A DNA stretch of 64,000 bases from Pyrinomonadaceae bacterium (GTDB lineage Bacteria; Acidobacteriota; Blastocatellia; Pyrinomonadales; Pyrinomonadaceae): positions 248,001-312,000 of the forward strand of contig JAJQRF010000005.1 in NCBI GenBank assembly GCA_021228405.1. Reading direction: 5' to 3'. Below the pieces are notes generated by a model that worked only from the letters and a program-made list of their open reading frames with translations, was not told where the DNA came from and did no database searches. The translations under genes were made by a program, and so were the position numbers. Shown one piece after another: positions 18,591 to 27,139 of the stretch (its first letter is position 1; each line of letters starts with the position of its first letter).

Positions 18591-18752
18591 AGTCTTTATT
18601 TTTCTCAAAGAAGTCTTTATTTAGATTCAAATAAAGACTGTTTTTGAAAAAGAAAAGAGTATTTCGGAGAAAATAAAGACTGATTTACTTTAAATAAAGA
18701 CTTATTTGAGAAAAATAAAGCTTATTTCAGCCGAAATACTCTTTTCTTTTTC
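18591..18752. repeat. 21 bp periodic repeat array with 22 bp terminal inverted repeat (family 2)
   Basis: AAATAAAGACT starts at 18629, 18671, 18692 and, slightly changed (AAATAAAGCTT), at 18713. A diverged copy sits at 18650, giving exact 21 bp steps. Two reverse copies, AGTCTTTATTT, start at 18591 and 18612, again 21 bp apart. In addition, 18646-18667 and 18731-18752 are perfect 22 bp inverted repeats. Together with family 1 this fills most of the roughly 650 bp between the small membrane protein (ends 18184) and the zinc-ribbon gene (starts 18837), which otherwise holds nothing I can name. Confidence 0.85.
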
Positions 18753-18836
18753 TCTTATAACAAGGAATTTCGAATAAAAAGACTATGATTCGATTTATCG
18801 AATTACACTCAAAAACAACTGATAACTGCTTACGGC

Positions 18837-19058
18837 TTAAACGATCTTTTCATTTTCGATTTCTTCGTGCCAGCAGTTTGTGCAGAAGCGGTGTGTTTGG
18901 CGTTGAGCCTTTGAAAATTCGGTGTTCAGCGGCATTTTTTCGGCGAGTATTTTTTCTTCAAAGGAAAGTTCCTGCCACGTTTTCATTTTCCGCAAACCGC
19001 ATTGCGGACACATATTTTTATTAAATAAACTTTCCATTGCCTTTTTGCGTTTTAGCAT
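18837..19058 (-). CDS. Small double zinc-ribbon-like protein
   Basis: This gene encodes 73 residues from ATG 19058, or 66 from ATG 19037, which has a nearby AAGG. Two cysteine pairs, CPQCGLRKM and FCTNCWHEE, frame a charged helical middle and could bind one zinc ion. I know no assigned function. It is divergent from the M14 peptidase gene at 19120 with a 61 bp gap and marks the return to normal base composition after the repeat region. It may be a housekeeping zinc-ribbon; confidence that it is coding comes from the cysteine pattern. Confidence 0.6.
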   Translation of the reverse strand: MLKRKKAMESLFNKNMCPQCGLRKMKTWQELSFEEKILAEKMPLNTEFSKAQRQTHRFCTNCWHEEIENEKIV

Positions 19059-19119
19059 TTAACATTTATTTACCAAACAAGATTTACAAATACAATTTCG
19101 ATCTGTCTAATTCTTTAAG

Positions 19120-21969
19120 ATGAAAATTAAAAGCCTTTTGCTTGCCGTCATTTTGTGCGCTTTTTCCGCGCTTTCTTTATTTGCACAAAACGAACCGAAA
19201 TTCGATTTTTATGCCCGCGGTGCATATCGTGCGGAAGTTCCGCGTCCGCAAAGTGTTTTGCGGTATGATGTCGGCGACCATCATACGACTTACGCGCAGA
19301 TGGAAAAGGTCATCGAAGAAATCGCCAAAGCCGCGCCCGACCGCGTGAAGATTTTTGACATCGGTTTGACGAACGAACATCGAATGCAACACCTTGTCGC
19401 AATTTCGTCGCCGAACAATATTGCCAAACTGGATCAGATCAAAGCCGCAAATGCGCGTTTGACCGACTCGCGCACCACTTCGCCGTCGGACGCGAATTTG
19501 ATCGTTCAATCGAATCCGACGATCGCGTGGATGGCTTATACGATTCACGGCAACGAATCGGCATCGTTTGAAACGATGATGCAGGTCATTTACCAGCTTG
19601 CCGCCTCGAACGAACCTGCGACGCTCGACATTTTGAACAATACCGTCGTTTTGATTCTGACGGGTGAAAACCCCGACGGACACGAAAGATTTGCGACGTG
19701 GTATAACTCCGTCGGCACGGGAAATGCCGACCGCGCCGCACTCGAACACCGCGAACCGTGGAGCATCTACGGGCGTTTGAATCATTTCCGTTTTGACCTC
19801 AACCGCGACAATATCGCGACGACGCAGAAGGAAACGCAAAATATGCAGACGGCGTTTTTTGAATGGAATCCGCAGGTCGTCGTCGATCATCACGGACAGC
19901 CTTCGCAATTTTTCTTCCCGCCCGTCGCGCTTCCGATCAACCCGAATCTGCCTCAGCCCGTCACGAATAAATGGATGGACATTTTCGGTCGCGCCAATGC
20001 GAACGCCTTCGATCAGAAGAATTGGGATTATTATAACCGCGACATTTTCGACCTTTTTTATCCCGGTTACTGGGATTCGATGCCGTCTTTGAACGGCGCG
20101 ATCGGGATGACGTATGAAACCGACGGCGGCGGCTTCAAAGGTTTGAAATGGACACGCGACGACGGCACGACCGTGACGTTTCGTTCGGCGATCGCCAAAC
20201 ATTTCGTCGCTTCGATGACGACCCTCGAAACTTTATCGAAAAATAAAGCACAAAGATTGCAGGATTTTTACGATTTCCGCCGTAACGCGCTCGAAGCCGT
20301 CAGCCGCGAACCGCTCAAACGAATTGTCATCGTTCCCGATAAAGACCCTGTGAAAACCGCCGAAATGATCGAGATCGTCAAACGTGCGAACGTCGAAGTA
20401 AAAGTTGCAGGTTCATCTTTCAGCTCGACTTCGGCGCACAGCTATATGCAGAAGGATGCTCCGAAAACCAATAAAATATTTCCAGCCGGTTCGTATGTTA
20501 TCGATCTGAATCAGCCGCAAAAGACCTGGATAAAAGCATTGCTCGAACAGGACACGCCGCAGGACAAAGCCTTCGTTGACGACAACAATGCGCGTTTCCG
20601 CCGCAACGAAAGACGCGGAAAATCGGCGATCAGGGAAGAATACGGATTTTATGACATCACGGCGTGGTCGCTTCCATTAGCATTCGGAGTCGATGCCTTC
20701 TGGACGGAAGACGCTTCAAACGTTTCCGCCACCACCGTTTCACAGGAATATTTAGACAATGCACGGCGCGGAAGCGTTTCGGGTCGCGCGCAGGTCGCTT
20801 ACCTGATCCCATACGACACGGACAGCGCGGGCGCAATGGCGATTCGACTGTTGAAAGAAGGTTTCCGCGTCGCGGTCGCGTCAAGACAATTGAGCGCGGG
20901 CAACAAAAGTTACAGACGCGGAACTTTCGTCATCAGAATCTCGCGCAACAACGAAAATATCCACGAAGCCGTTTCGCGTTTGGCGCGTGAACTGGGCGTG
21001 AATGTCGTTTCCGTCAACAGCGGATATATCGAAGAAGGCGACACGCCCGTCGGCGGTGAAAACGTTTACTCGTTAGCGCAACCGAAGATCGCAATTGTTG
21101 CCGACGAAGGCGTTGACCAAACCTCTTACGGCTCGATCTGGTGGACGCTCGACCGCTACGGCATCGAATTTACGCCGATGACCATTGCCAACGTGCGCGG
21201 CGGCGCGTTGAAAAATTACAACATTCTGATTATGCCCGACGGCTCGGCTTCGCGTTACTACAGCGCGCTCGGAAGCGGCGGCGTTTCCGCGCTGAAAACG
21301 TGGATTTCAAACGGCGGAACGCTGGTTACGGTGCGCGGCGCGTCGGTTTTTGCGGCATTGAAGGATGTCGGTCTGACGACCGCGAAACTCGTCGGAAGCG
21401 ACGAAGACGACCAGCCGACCCCGCGCGAAGATGAAGAAGTTGATAAACGCAAAGAAGCTGAATCCCTGCCGTCGCCGTCGCCGACACCGAAAAAGAATGC
21501 GACTCCTTCGGAAACTCCGAAACCGATCGATACCAAAACCGATAAACAGGATTGGCAGCCCGCCGCGCTCCCGCCGATCGCGTCGCCGTCGTCAAATGCC
21601 GGAAAAGTTCCAGAAGCAATTCCCGGCGCAATTATGCGCGCCACTGTTGACCGCACGACTTATCTGACTTTCGGAATGGAAACGGACGAAATTCCCGTTT
21701 TGCTTTCGTCGGGTTATTTCTTCCGTTACTCAAAAGAAGGCACGAATGCCTTGATATTTGAACAAAAACCGAAAAATCCGTTGACAATCTCAGGCTTCGT
21801 CTGGGAAGGTAATACTGAGCGATTATTGAAAGGAACGGCTTATATCATCGACGAGCCGACCGGCAACGGTCACGTCATCCTATTTGCCGACGAACCGTTT
21901 TTCAGAGGCATTTTCCGTTCGACGACCCGACCGTTTTTCAATGCGCTATTATTTAACGGAAGTTTTTAA
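19120..21969 (+). CDS. Secreted M14-family zinc carboxypeptidase
   Basis: This 949-residue protein has a signal peptide (MKIKSLLLAVILCAFSALSL, cleaved after FAQ). The M14 catalytic domain fills about residues 50-400. H143 and E146 in HGNES form the HxxE zinc site, VVDHHGQ near residue 258 supplies the third histidine, and TYETDGGG near 335 holds the likely catalytic glutamate. The C-terminal half has a Rossmann-like (DJ-1/glutamine-amidotransferase-like) region with IAIVADEGVD and a low-complexity Pro/Ser linker (SPSPTPKK, about residue 785). Such large M14 proteins are frequent in Acidobacteriota and probably digest extracellular peptides. The next gene starts 5 bp later. Confidence 0.88.
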   Translation: MKIKSLLLAVILCAFSALSLFAQNEPKFDFYARGAYRAEVPRPQSVLRYDVGDHHTTYAQMEKVIEEIAKAAPDRVKIFDIGLTNEHRMQHLVAISSPNNIAKLDQIKAANARLTDSRTTSPSDANLIVQSNPTIAWMAYTIHGNESASFETMMQVIYQLAASNEPATLDILNNTVVLILTGENPDGHERFATWYNSVGTGNADRAALEHREPWSIYGRLNHFRFDLNRDNIATTQKETQNMQTAFFEWNPQVVVDHHGQPSQFFFPPVALPINPNLPQPVTNKWMDIFGRANANAFDQKNWDYYNRDIFDLFYPGYWDSMPSLNGAIGMTYETDGGGFKGLKWTRDDGTTVTFRSAIAKHFVASMTTLETLSKNKAQRLQDFYDFRRNALEAVSREPLKRIVIVPDKDPVKTAEMIEIVKRANVEVKVAGSSFSSTSAHSYMQKDAPKTNKIFPAGSYVIDLNQPQKTWIKALLEQDTPQDKAFVDDNNARFRRNERRGKSAIREEYGFYDITAWSLPLAFGVDAFWTEDASNVSATTVSQEYLDNARRGSVSGRAQVAYLIPYDTDSAGAMAIRLLKEGFRVAVASRQLSAGNKSYRRGTFVIRISRNNENIHEAVSRLARELGVNVVSVNSGYIEEGDTPVGGENVYSLAQPKIAIVADEGVDQTSYGSIWWTLDRYGIEFTPMTIANVRGGALKNYNILIMPDGSASRYYSALGSGGVSALKTWISNGGTLVTVRGASVFAALKDVGLTTAKLVGSDEDDQPTPREDEEVDKRKEAESLPSPSPTPKKNATPSETPKPIDTKTDKQDWQPAALPPIASPSSNAGKVPEAIPGAIMRATVDRTTYLTFGMETDEIPVLLSSGYFFRYSKEGTNALIFEQKPKNPLTISGFVWEGNTERLLKGTAYIIDEPTGNGHVILFADEPFFRGIFRSTTRPFFNALLFNGSF

Positions 21970-21974
21970 GTTTT

Positions 21975-22460
21975 ATGTTCATTATCAAATCAAATTACAG
22001 CCGCCGGATCGAAATCAAAGCCGGTGCGGAAAGGGTTCGCGCGTTTTTCTCCGATATGCAGAATTTCGTCAAAATGATGGAAGGCGTGGAAAGCATTATC
22101 GCGCTTTCCGACACGAAAAGCCGTTGGACGATTCGCGTCGATTTTCCGCTGATCGGCAAGATCAAACAGGAATTTATCGTCGAACAAACGGCGGACGAAG
22201 AAGATTTTATCGAGTGGTCGCCCGTCAGCGGTGAAACTGATAATTTGTTGCGCTATTCTGCCGATCTGATCGCGGAAAAAGAAAATGAAACATCGATTAT
22301 GCTGATGTTGAGTGCAGAATTGCGCCGCGAAAAGGCAAGTCAACTGCATTTTCTTGCGGGAATGGCTGGCGCGGATGCCATCAGCACCGAAATGTCGAAA
22401 CATATCGGCAAAATGCTGGATAATTTTTTAGAAGAAGCAAAAACAAAATTGGAGAGTTAA
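21975..22460 (+). CDS. SRPBCC / START-like domain protein
   Basis: The 161-residue product has the layout of the SRPBCC superfamily: an N-terminal strand FIIKSNYSRRIEIKAGAERV, helix VRAFFSDMQNFVKMMEGVES, a curved sheet with DFPLIGKIKQEF, and a long C-terminal helix DAISTEMSKHIGKMLDNFL. It resembles CoxG-like members that bind lipids or hydrophobic ligands. No catalytic residues can be named. It lies between the M14 peptidase (5 bp) and the DUF2911 gene (4 bp) and is therefore part of one operon. Confidence 0.75.
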   Translation: MFIIKSNYSRRIEIKAGAERVRAFFSDMQNFVKMMEGVESIIALSDTKSRWTIRVDFPLIGKIKQEFIVEQTADEEDFIEWSPVSGETDNLLRYSADLIAEKENETSIMLMLSAELRREKASQLHFLAGMAGADAISTEMSKHIGKMLDNFLEEAKTKLES

Positions 22461-22464
22461 TTTT

Positions 22465-23301
22465 ATGAAAAAACTATTTCTAACAGCTATCTTTATTACA
22501 GTTTTAAGTATTTGTGCATTGGCACAAATTCCTGTGTTACGAGAATCGAACAAAGCAAGCGTGATGCAAACCGTCGGCGACACGACGATCACGATAACTT
22601 ATCATCGTCCGAACACGAAAGGCAGAAAGGTTTGGGGCGAATTGGTTCCCTATAACGAAGTCTGGCGCACGGGCGCGAACGACGCGACCGTTTTTGAAAT
22701 CTCTAACGATGTCACGATCAACGGGCAAAAGCTTCCGAAAGGAAAATACAGCCTGCACACGATTCCGACCGCTGGCGATTGGACGATAATTTTCAATAAA
22801 ACGTGGAATCAATGGGGTAGTTTCAATTACGATGCGAAGGAAGATGCTCTGCGCGTGACCGCGAAACCCGTCGCGGGAGAAATGATGGAAACTTTCGGCT
22901 TTGAAATCGACGATGTCAATAATTCTACCGCGAAAATAGTCATCGGTTGGGAAAAGCTCCGCGTTCCCTTCACTGTCGATGTCGGCGATTTCAACGCACG
23001 AGTTTTTAACGATTATCGCACGAGAATGATCGGCGATCCCGTGCAAGCCGCTAATTTAGTGATTTCAGCAAAATTAAAAGCCAATTACGAAGAAACGCTC
23101 GGCTGGCTCAATAATTCGATCGCAGTCCGCGAAACCTTCGGAAATCTCGGCACAAAAGCGCGTTTGCTGAATGAAATGGGACGCACTGCCGAAGCAATTA
23201 CGACTGCGGAAAAAGCAATTCAAATCGGCAAAGCGGCAACTCCGGCGGCAAATACGACGAATCTCGAAAATCTCGTCAAAGAATGGAAAGCCAAAAAATA
23301 A
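22465..23301 (+). CDS. Secreted DUF2911 protein
   Basis: This 278-residue protein has a signal peptide ending around CALAQ and a DUF2911 domain over residues ~35-175. Typical motifs are ITYHRPNTKGRKVWGELVPY, VWRTGANDAT and LPKGKYSLHTIP. The C-terminal 90 residues look like a helical TPR-like repeat (LNEMGRTAEAITTAEKAIQ). A GGAG-type ribosome site precedes the start. DUF2911 proteins are secreted and of unknown function. It ends the M14/SRPBCC operon. Confidence 0.88.
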   Translation: MKKLFLTAIFITVLSICALAQIPVLRESNKASVMQTVGDTTITITYHRPNTKGRKVWGELVPYNEVWRTGANDATVFEISNDVTINGQKLPKGKYSLHTIPTAGDWTIIFNKTWNQWGSFNYDAKEDALRVTAKPVAGEMMETFGFEIDDVNNSTAKIVIGWEKLRVPFTVDVGDFNARVFNDYRTRMIGDPVQAANLVISAKLKANYEETLGWLNNSIAVRETFGNLGTKARLLNEMGRTAEAITTAEKAIQIGKAATPAANTTNLENLVKEWKAKK

Positions 23302-23454
23302 GTATTTGATTCGGAATCAGACGGCTGTTCTGCTAATTTCCGAACGCTGAATTATTAATATCTTCGTTTAAGCATTTCACTTGACGAAGATATTTTTTTT
23401 CGTCATAATTCTTATTGAAATTGATTTTCAATTTCTGTTCACCGCAATAAAGTT

Positions 23455-23730
23455 ATGTCAACCAATTTAGCCGTTCAATTTTTACCGATCTTCTCGGACG
23501 AGAAAAAAGTCGATATTTCATTAGTCGAAGATCAAGCCGTCATCAAACTTTCCACCTGGACTGAGGGTTTGGGTTGGTGCGGGCAGAAAACCTTATCGCT
23601 CGACGCGGAAATGCTCGACGAACTGCATCGCGTAATTTCGGCGGCAAGAATTAAACTGAATCGGCAGAAAACGGTGGATCAGGAAGAAACGGTTTCAACG
23701 AAAGTTTTACAATTTCCGAGTTTTTCATAG
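23455..23730 (+). CDS. Conserved small protein, unknown
   Basis: This 91-residue protein has an N-terminal SNLAVQF-like strand and a central WTEGLGWCGQKTLSLDAEML, then a helix LDELHRVISAARIKL and a disordered tail. The compact domain resembles small single-domain proteins of unknown role seen in Acidobacteriota, but I cannot assign a family. It is monocistronic, followed after 24 bp by a perfect 15 bp hairpin terminator. Confidence 0.6.
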   Translation: MSTNLAVQFLPIFSDEKKVDISLVEDQAVIKLSTWTEGLGWCGQKTLSLDAEMLDELHRVISAARIKLNRQKTVDQEETVSTKVLQFPSFS

Positions 23731-23754
23731 AAAACTTCTCTCCGAAAAATTACG

Positions 23755-23790
23755 GGGAGCAATAGTTTGCAAACTATTGCTCCCTGATTT
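23755..23790. terminator. Perfect 15 bp palindromic terminator
   Basis: GGGAGCAATAGTTTG (23755-23769) is directly followed by its reverse complement (23770-23784) and then TGATTTTTTC. It lies between convergent genes and can serve both strands. Confidence 0.85.
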
Positions 23791-23813
23791 TTTCAGGTTT
23801 GAACTGAAATTTT

Positions 23814-24275
23814 TCAGCTTACTTCACGAAGGATGATTTTTTCGGAATTTACTTTTGAAATGCGTTCCGAGGTCAGTTTTTCAAGCTCTTCGATATGAAG
23901 TTGTTCATCGGCGATTCTTTCTTCGAGCCAGAACTTCTGCGCTATATCGTTGTCATCGCAAGCCGCCCAAGCCGCCATATAAGCCGCCATCGCATCCCTT
24001 TCGAGTTCCAAGTCCTGTTTGAGCATTTCCTTCAGATCGGTCGACTGACGGATCATTGCCGGTTCAACTGTCGGAATTCCGCCGAGCGCGACGAGTTTAT
24101 CACCCAAACTTTCCGCGTGATCCTGCGCTTCTTCCGCCTGATCGCGAAAGAACTTTTTATAAACTTCCCTCTCCAAACCCGTTACCAGATAACTGTGCTG
24201 AGAGTATTGAATTACTCCCGCAAGTTCAAAACTTAGTGCCTTATTCAAATTTTCGATTAATTCTGCGCGTGCCAT
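23814..24275 (-). CDS. Bacterioferritin-like ferritin-fold protein
   Basis: This 153-residue four-helix protein carries iron ligands of the ferritin diiron site: glutamate in ELAGVIQYSQH, E-x2-H in EEAQDHAESL, glutamate in ELERDAMAAYM, and E-x2-H in ADEQLHIEEL. The spacing follows bacterioferritin (about 155 residues). The haem-ligand methionine is not evident, so it may be a haem-free or Bfr-like member. It likely oxidises and stores iron or protects against peroxide. Single gene; the downstream 15 bp palindrome can end it. Confidence 0.85.
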   Translation of the reverse strand: MARAELIENLNKALSFELAGVIQYSQHSYLVTGLEREVYKKFFRDQAEEAQDHAESLGDKLVALGGIPTVEPAMIRQSTDLKEMLKQDLELERDAMAAYMAAWAACDDNDIAQKFWLEERIADEQLHIEELEKLTSERISKVNSEKIILREVS

Positions 24276-24399
24276 ATTTCAAATCTCCCTTGATATTGAT
24301 CGAACTATTAAGAGGCTACCAGACCGGAAAGCGGCGAGTCAAGCTAAACAATTGATAAATAACAACTTAGAAATGAATTTCATTTTCAACATAAAATAA

Positions 24400-24422
24400 A
24401 AAAGCGGCATAAATCCGCTTTT
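24400..24422 (-). terminator. Terminator of the SDR gene
   Basis: On the minus strand AAAAGCGG and CCGCTTTT pair around ATTTATG, followed by a T-rich run. It lies 28 bp after the SDR stop. Confidence 0.8.
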
Positions 24423-24449
24423 CGCATTCATTTAAATTTTCGCAAAGCC

Positions 24450-25199
24450 CTACGTGATCGTGCCGCCGTCAACCGTAATTATTTCACCGTTCATATACGA
24501 ATTTCGGTCGGAAACCAGGAAACAGGCGATCTCCGCCAGTTCCGCAGGTTTGCCGAGCCGTTGAAAGGAAACCCAATTTTCGTGTGCAAGCAAAAGTCTG
24601 TCAGGCAAGGTGTTTCCGAGATCGGTATCGAAAATTCCGGCGGCAATCGCGTTGACGCAGATTCCGAAATTGGCGGCTTCGCGCGAAAGGCATTTAGTAA
24701 AACCGATCATTGCGGCTTTTGAAGTCGCGTAATGAACCGAGGTCGGAAGCGCGCGAATGGCTCCGATACTCGTGATATTCAGGATATTTCCCTTTCGTTT
24801 GCGAATCATCAATTTGTAGAAAGGTTTCGTGACCGAAAAAAGGCTGTTGACGTTCGTATCGACCACCCAATCCCACGAATGATCGGTCGTTGTCGCAAAA
24901 TTATCGGCTTTATTGACGGCGGCATTGTTGACCAGAATATCAACTCCGCCCCATTCGTTAAATATTTCACGCGCAACTTTTTTCATTCCGACCCGATCCG
25001 TCACGGAAATTTTGAACGGCAAAGCTTTTCTTCCATACGATTCGATCTTTGCTTTAACTTGTTCCGCCAGATCATCGCTCGAATGGTAATTGAAAGCGAC
25101 ATCTGCGCCTTCGCGGGCAAAGACTTCACAAAGCGCGGCACCGATTCCGCGCGTCCCACCGGAAACAAAAGCGCGTTTTCCCTCTAATAAAAGACTCAA
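24450..25199 (-). CDS. SDR-family oxidoreductase (FabG-like)
   Basis: This 249-residue classical short-chain dehydrogenase has the cofactor site VSGGTRGIGAAL near residue 12, NNAA near 90, the catalytic serine in ITSIGAI, and YATSKAA (Y-x3-K) near 155. The C-terminal SYMNGEIITVDGGT is typical of FabG-type 3-oxoacyl reductases. It reduces or oxidises a hydroxyl/keto group with NAD(P)H. It lies 96 bp after the MGDG-type glycosyltransferase and could act on the same lipid pathway; the substrate is unknown. Confidence 0.9.
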   Translation of the reverse strand: MSLLLEGKRAFVSGGTRGIGAALCEVFAREGADVAFNYHSSDDLAEQVKAKIESYGRKALPFKISVTDRVGMKKVAREIFNEWGGVDILVNNAAVNKADNFATTTDHSWDWVVDTNVNSLFSVTKPFYKLMIRKRKGNILNITSIGAIRALPTSVHYATSKAAMIGFTKCLSREAANFGICVNAIAAGIFDTDLGNTLPDRLLLAHENWVSFQRLGKPAELAEIACFLVSDRNSYMNGEIITVDGGTIT

Positions 25200-25295
25200 A
25201 ATTATTTCTCCAATTAATACGACAGTTTTTAAAACTAATAAGAAAGGTTAATGAAAATGCAGTTCACTGACAAGTTTAAAAGTGTATATATTTCA

Positions 25296-26480
25296 TCAGG
25301 CAACGGCTTCTGATTCGGCAACCTTTTCTTTGACAGGCAAAAGCGCGCTGATTTCGGCGATAATGTTTTTTGTCGAATTCGGGATCGCCAAATTTACGGT
25401 CGCGGCTTTCATTTCCTTGTATTTGTTAGAATCGCCAAGCAAACTCTGCACAGTCAAAACAATATCGGAAGCATTTTCAAGCAAAATACCCGCGCCTTTT
25501 TGCGCGATTAATTTCACCGTTCCGGCTTCCTGCGGCATCGGCGGCGTGGTCGCGTCCGCGATGATCGGCAAACGGCAAGCAAGTGCCTCGAACGTCGTCA
25601 AACCGCCGAGTTTTGAAACCATTACGTTCGCGGACTGCATCAGTTTTTCGATCTCATCCGAATATCCGATGACTTTAACGGGAAACTTTGCGGTTTTCGC
25701 AATTTCTTCGGCTTCCTTGCGAAGTTCTTCGTTTCTTCCCGCGAGAAAAACGGCTTGAACGTCCAGATCGCCGCGCACAAGTTCGCGGAAAATCTGCGGA
25801 ATGTTTCCGCCGCCGACCCAACCCGCATTTACGAAAACCGTGAATTTTTCGGGATTCAAGCCGAACGCCTGACGCGCCGTTTTCGCGTCCGTTTCATCGA
25901 TCTCGTGAAATTTCGGATGAATCGGCATTCCCGAAATCTTTATTTTTTCGGGCGCAACGCCGTAATCCAAAAGCTGTTGTCTGGCTTCTTCGTTGGCAAC
26001 CAGATAAAGCGAAACTTCGTCGCAAACCCAACCTTTCCAAAAGCCGTAGCAAGGGTCTGTAACGACCGTTACGAGCGGAATCTGGTCGGCTAATTTCAGT
26101 TCCTTGAGTATTCGCGCAAAAATATGCTGTGTCATCGGGTGCACGCTGACAACGATGTGCGGGCACCATTTTTCAAATTGTTCCTTCAGATAAACGGCAC
26201 AACGATTCAGAAAAAAACTGCGCGTTTCGGGACGAACTTTATTGATGAGCCAATAATAATATTTCATCCAATGTTGTTTGTTTCGCAGAATCCAATTGTA
26301 TAAATTAACGCCTTTTTCGGTTAACTTATGCGATTCTTCGACGGCTTTGATGACTCTGACGACGGCGGATTCGCCCTGCCAAAACCGCAGAACGCCTTCG
26401 GACAAAGCCTGCGCCGCCGAACGGTGTCCGCCGCCGGTATCGGATGAAATAATTAAGATTTTCGGTGTCGTTTGGGACAT
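25296..26480 (-). CDS. MGDG-synthase-type glycosyltransferase (GT28-like)
   Basis: The 394-residue protein starts with SSDTGGGHRSAAQAL, the hallmark of monogalactosyldiacylglycerol synthase N-domains (PF06925). A GT28-type C-domain follows with VFVNAGWVGGGNIPQ and GGLTTFEALACRLPII, the sugar-nucleotide binding half. Family members add a hexose to diacylglycerol or related lipids at the membrane's inner face, as in Ugt/YpfP proteins. It begins 5 bp after the Uma2 gene and so belongs to the radical SAM, Uma2, glycosyltransferase unit. The acceptor is inferred to be a lipid. Confidence 0.88.
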   Translation of the reverse strand: MSQTTPKILIISSDTGGGHRSAAQALSEGVLRFWQGESAVVRVIKAVEESHKLTEKGVNLYNWILRNKQHWMKYYYWLINKVRPETRSFFLNRCAVYLKEQFEKWCPHIVVSVHPMTQHIFARILKELKLADQIPLVTVVTDPCYGFWKGWVCDEVSLYLVANEEARQQLLDYGVAPEKIKISGMPIHPKFHEIDETDAKTARQAFGLNPEKFTVFVNAGWVGGGNIPQIFRELVRGDLDVQAVFLAGRNEELRKEAEEIAKTAKFPVKVIGYSDEIEKLMQSANVMVSKLGGLTTFEALACRLPIIADATTPPMPQEAGTVKLIAQKGAGILLENASDIVLTVQSLLGDSNKYKEMKAATVNLAIPNSTKNIIAEISALLPVKEKVAESEAVA

Positions 26481-26485
26481 TAAAG

Positions 26486-27133
26486 TCAGATAATTTCTGA
26501 TAGAGTTTGCAAATTTATTTGCTCGTTGAAGATCGCCTGAATCGGAATCTTAAAACCTTCCAAAACAATTCCTTCGATCTTGCCGTCTTTTGCTTTCAAT
26601 AAAAGTTCGTAAGCTTCGTTTTGCAGAAAATACTGTTCGACGATTTCCTTTTCAGCATCGACGATCCAATATTCCTGAACGCCGTGCGCGGCATAATCCT
26701 GAAATTTCGTTTCGCGGTCGTTTTTCGCGGTCGAATCCGATAAAACCTCGACGACAAAATCCGGTGCGGGAAACTGCATTTGCTTACGTTTGAAATCCTT
26801 CGCCTTTTCGTTGCCGAAAAAACAAATATCGGGTTCGTAATCGTTCCGCGTCAACGAAATCATTATTTTTTCGATTCCGACAAAACCGAGCTGATTTTTG
26901 GCGACAAAAGTATCAATTAATTTACAAAGTAATTTCGTCGCAGAATTATGCTGAAGTTTGACGGGCGAATGAAAGAAAATTTCGCCGTTGATAAACTCCA
27001 TTTTTTTATTTTCTTCGACAATCTCGTAAAAATGCCGACGCTTTTCCTTTTCGGCTTTCAAAGCAGATTCCAGCTTTTGCGCGAAAAGAACCGCGTCGGG
27101 CATTTGCAGAGCTTGTTCCAAAGAAATTTGCAT
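26486..27133 (-). CDS. Uma2-family (DUF820) endonuclease-like protein
   Basis: This 215-residue protein has the PD-(D/E)XK fold markers of Uma2/DUF820: EFINGEIFFHSPV, YEPDICFFG, PDFVVEVLSDST and the final strand EYWIVDAEKEIVEQY. Such proteins are very abundant in some bacteria and their targets are unknown. It is wedged between a radical SAM gene (6 bp) and an MGDG-type glycosyltransferase gene (5 bp), which is odd for this family and may reflect insertion into an existing operon. Confidence 0.88.
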   Translation of the reverse strand: MQISLEQALQMPDAVLFAQKLESALKAEKEKRRHFYEIVEENKKMEFINGEIFFHSPVKLQHNSATKLLCKLIDTFVAKNQLGFVGIEKIMISLTRNDYEPDICFFGNEKAKDFKRKQMQFPAPDFVVEVLSDSTAKNDRETKFQDYAAHGVQEYWIVDAEKEIVEQYFLQNEAYELLLKAKDGKIEGIVLEGFKIPIQAIFNEQINLQTLSEII

Positions 27134-27139
27134 TCGAGC

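Noticed and set aside
18326-18752. CRISPR array
   Set aside because: Units are only ~20 bp with no unique spacers, change orientation, and no cas genes are nearby.
19177-20202. Long antisense open frame (341 codons) opposite the M14 peptidase gene
   Set aside because: It is Arg/Asp/Val-rich, matches no fold, and mirrors the codon pattern of the real gene. Similar shadows occur opposite the 51864 gene (52347-53042).
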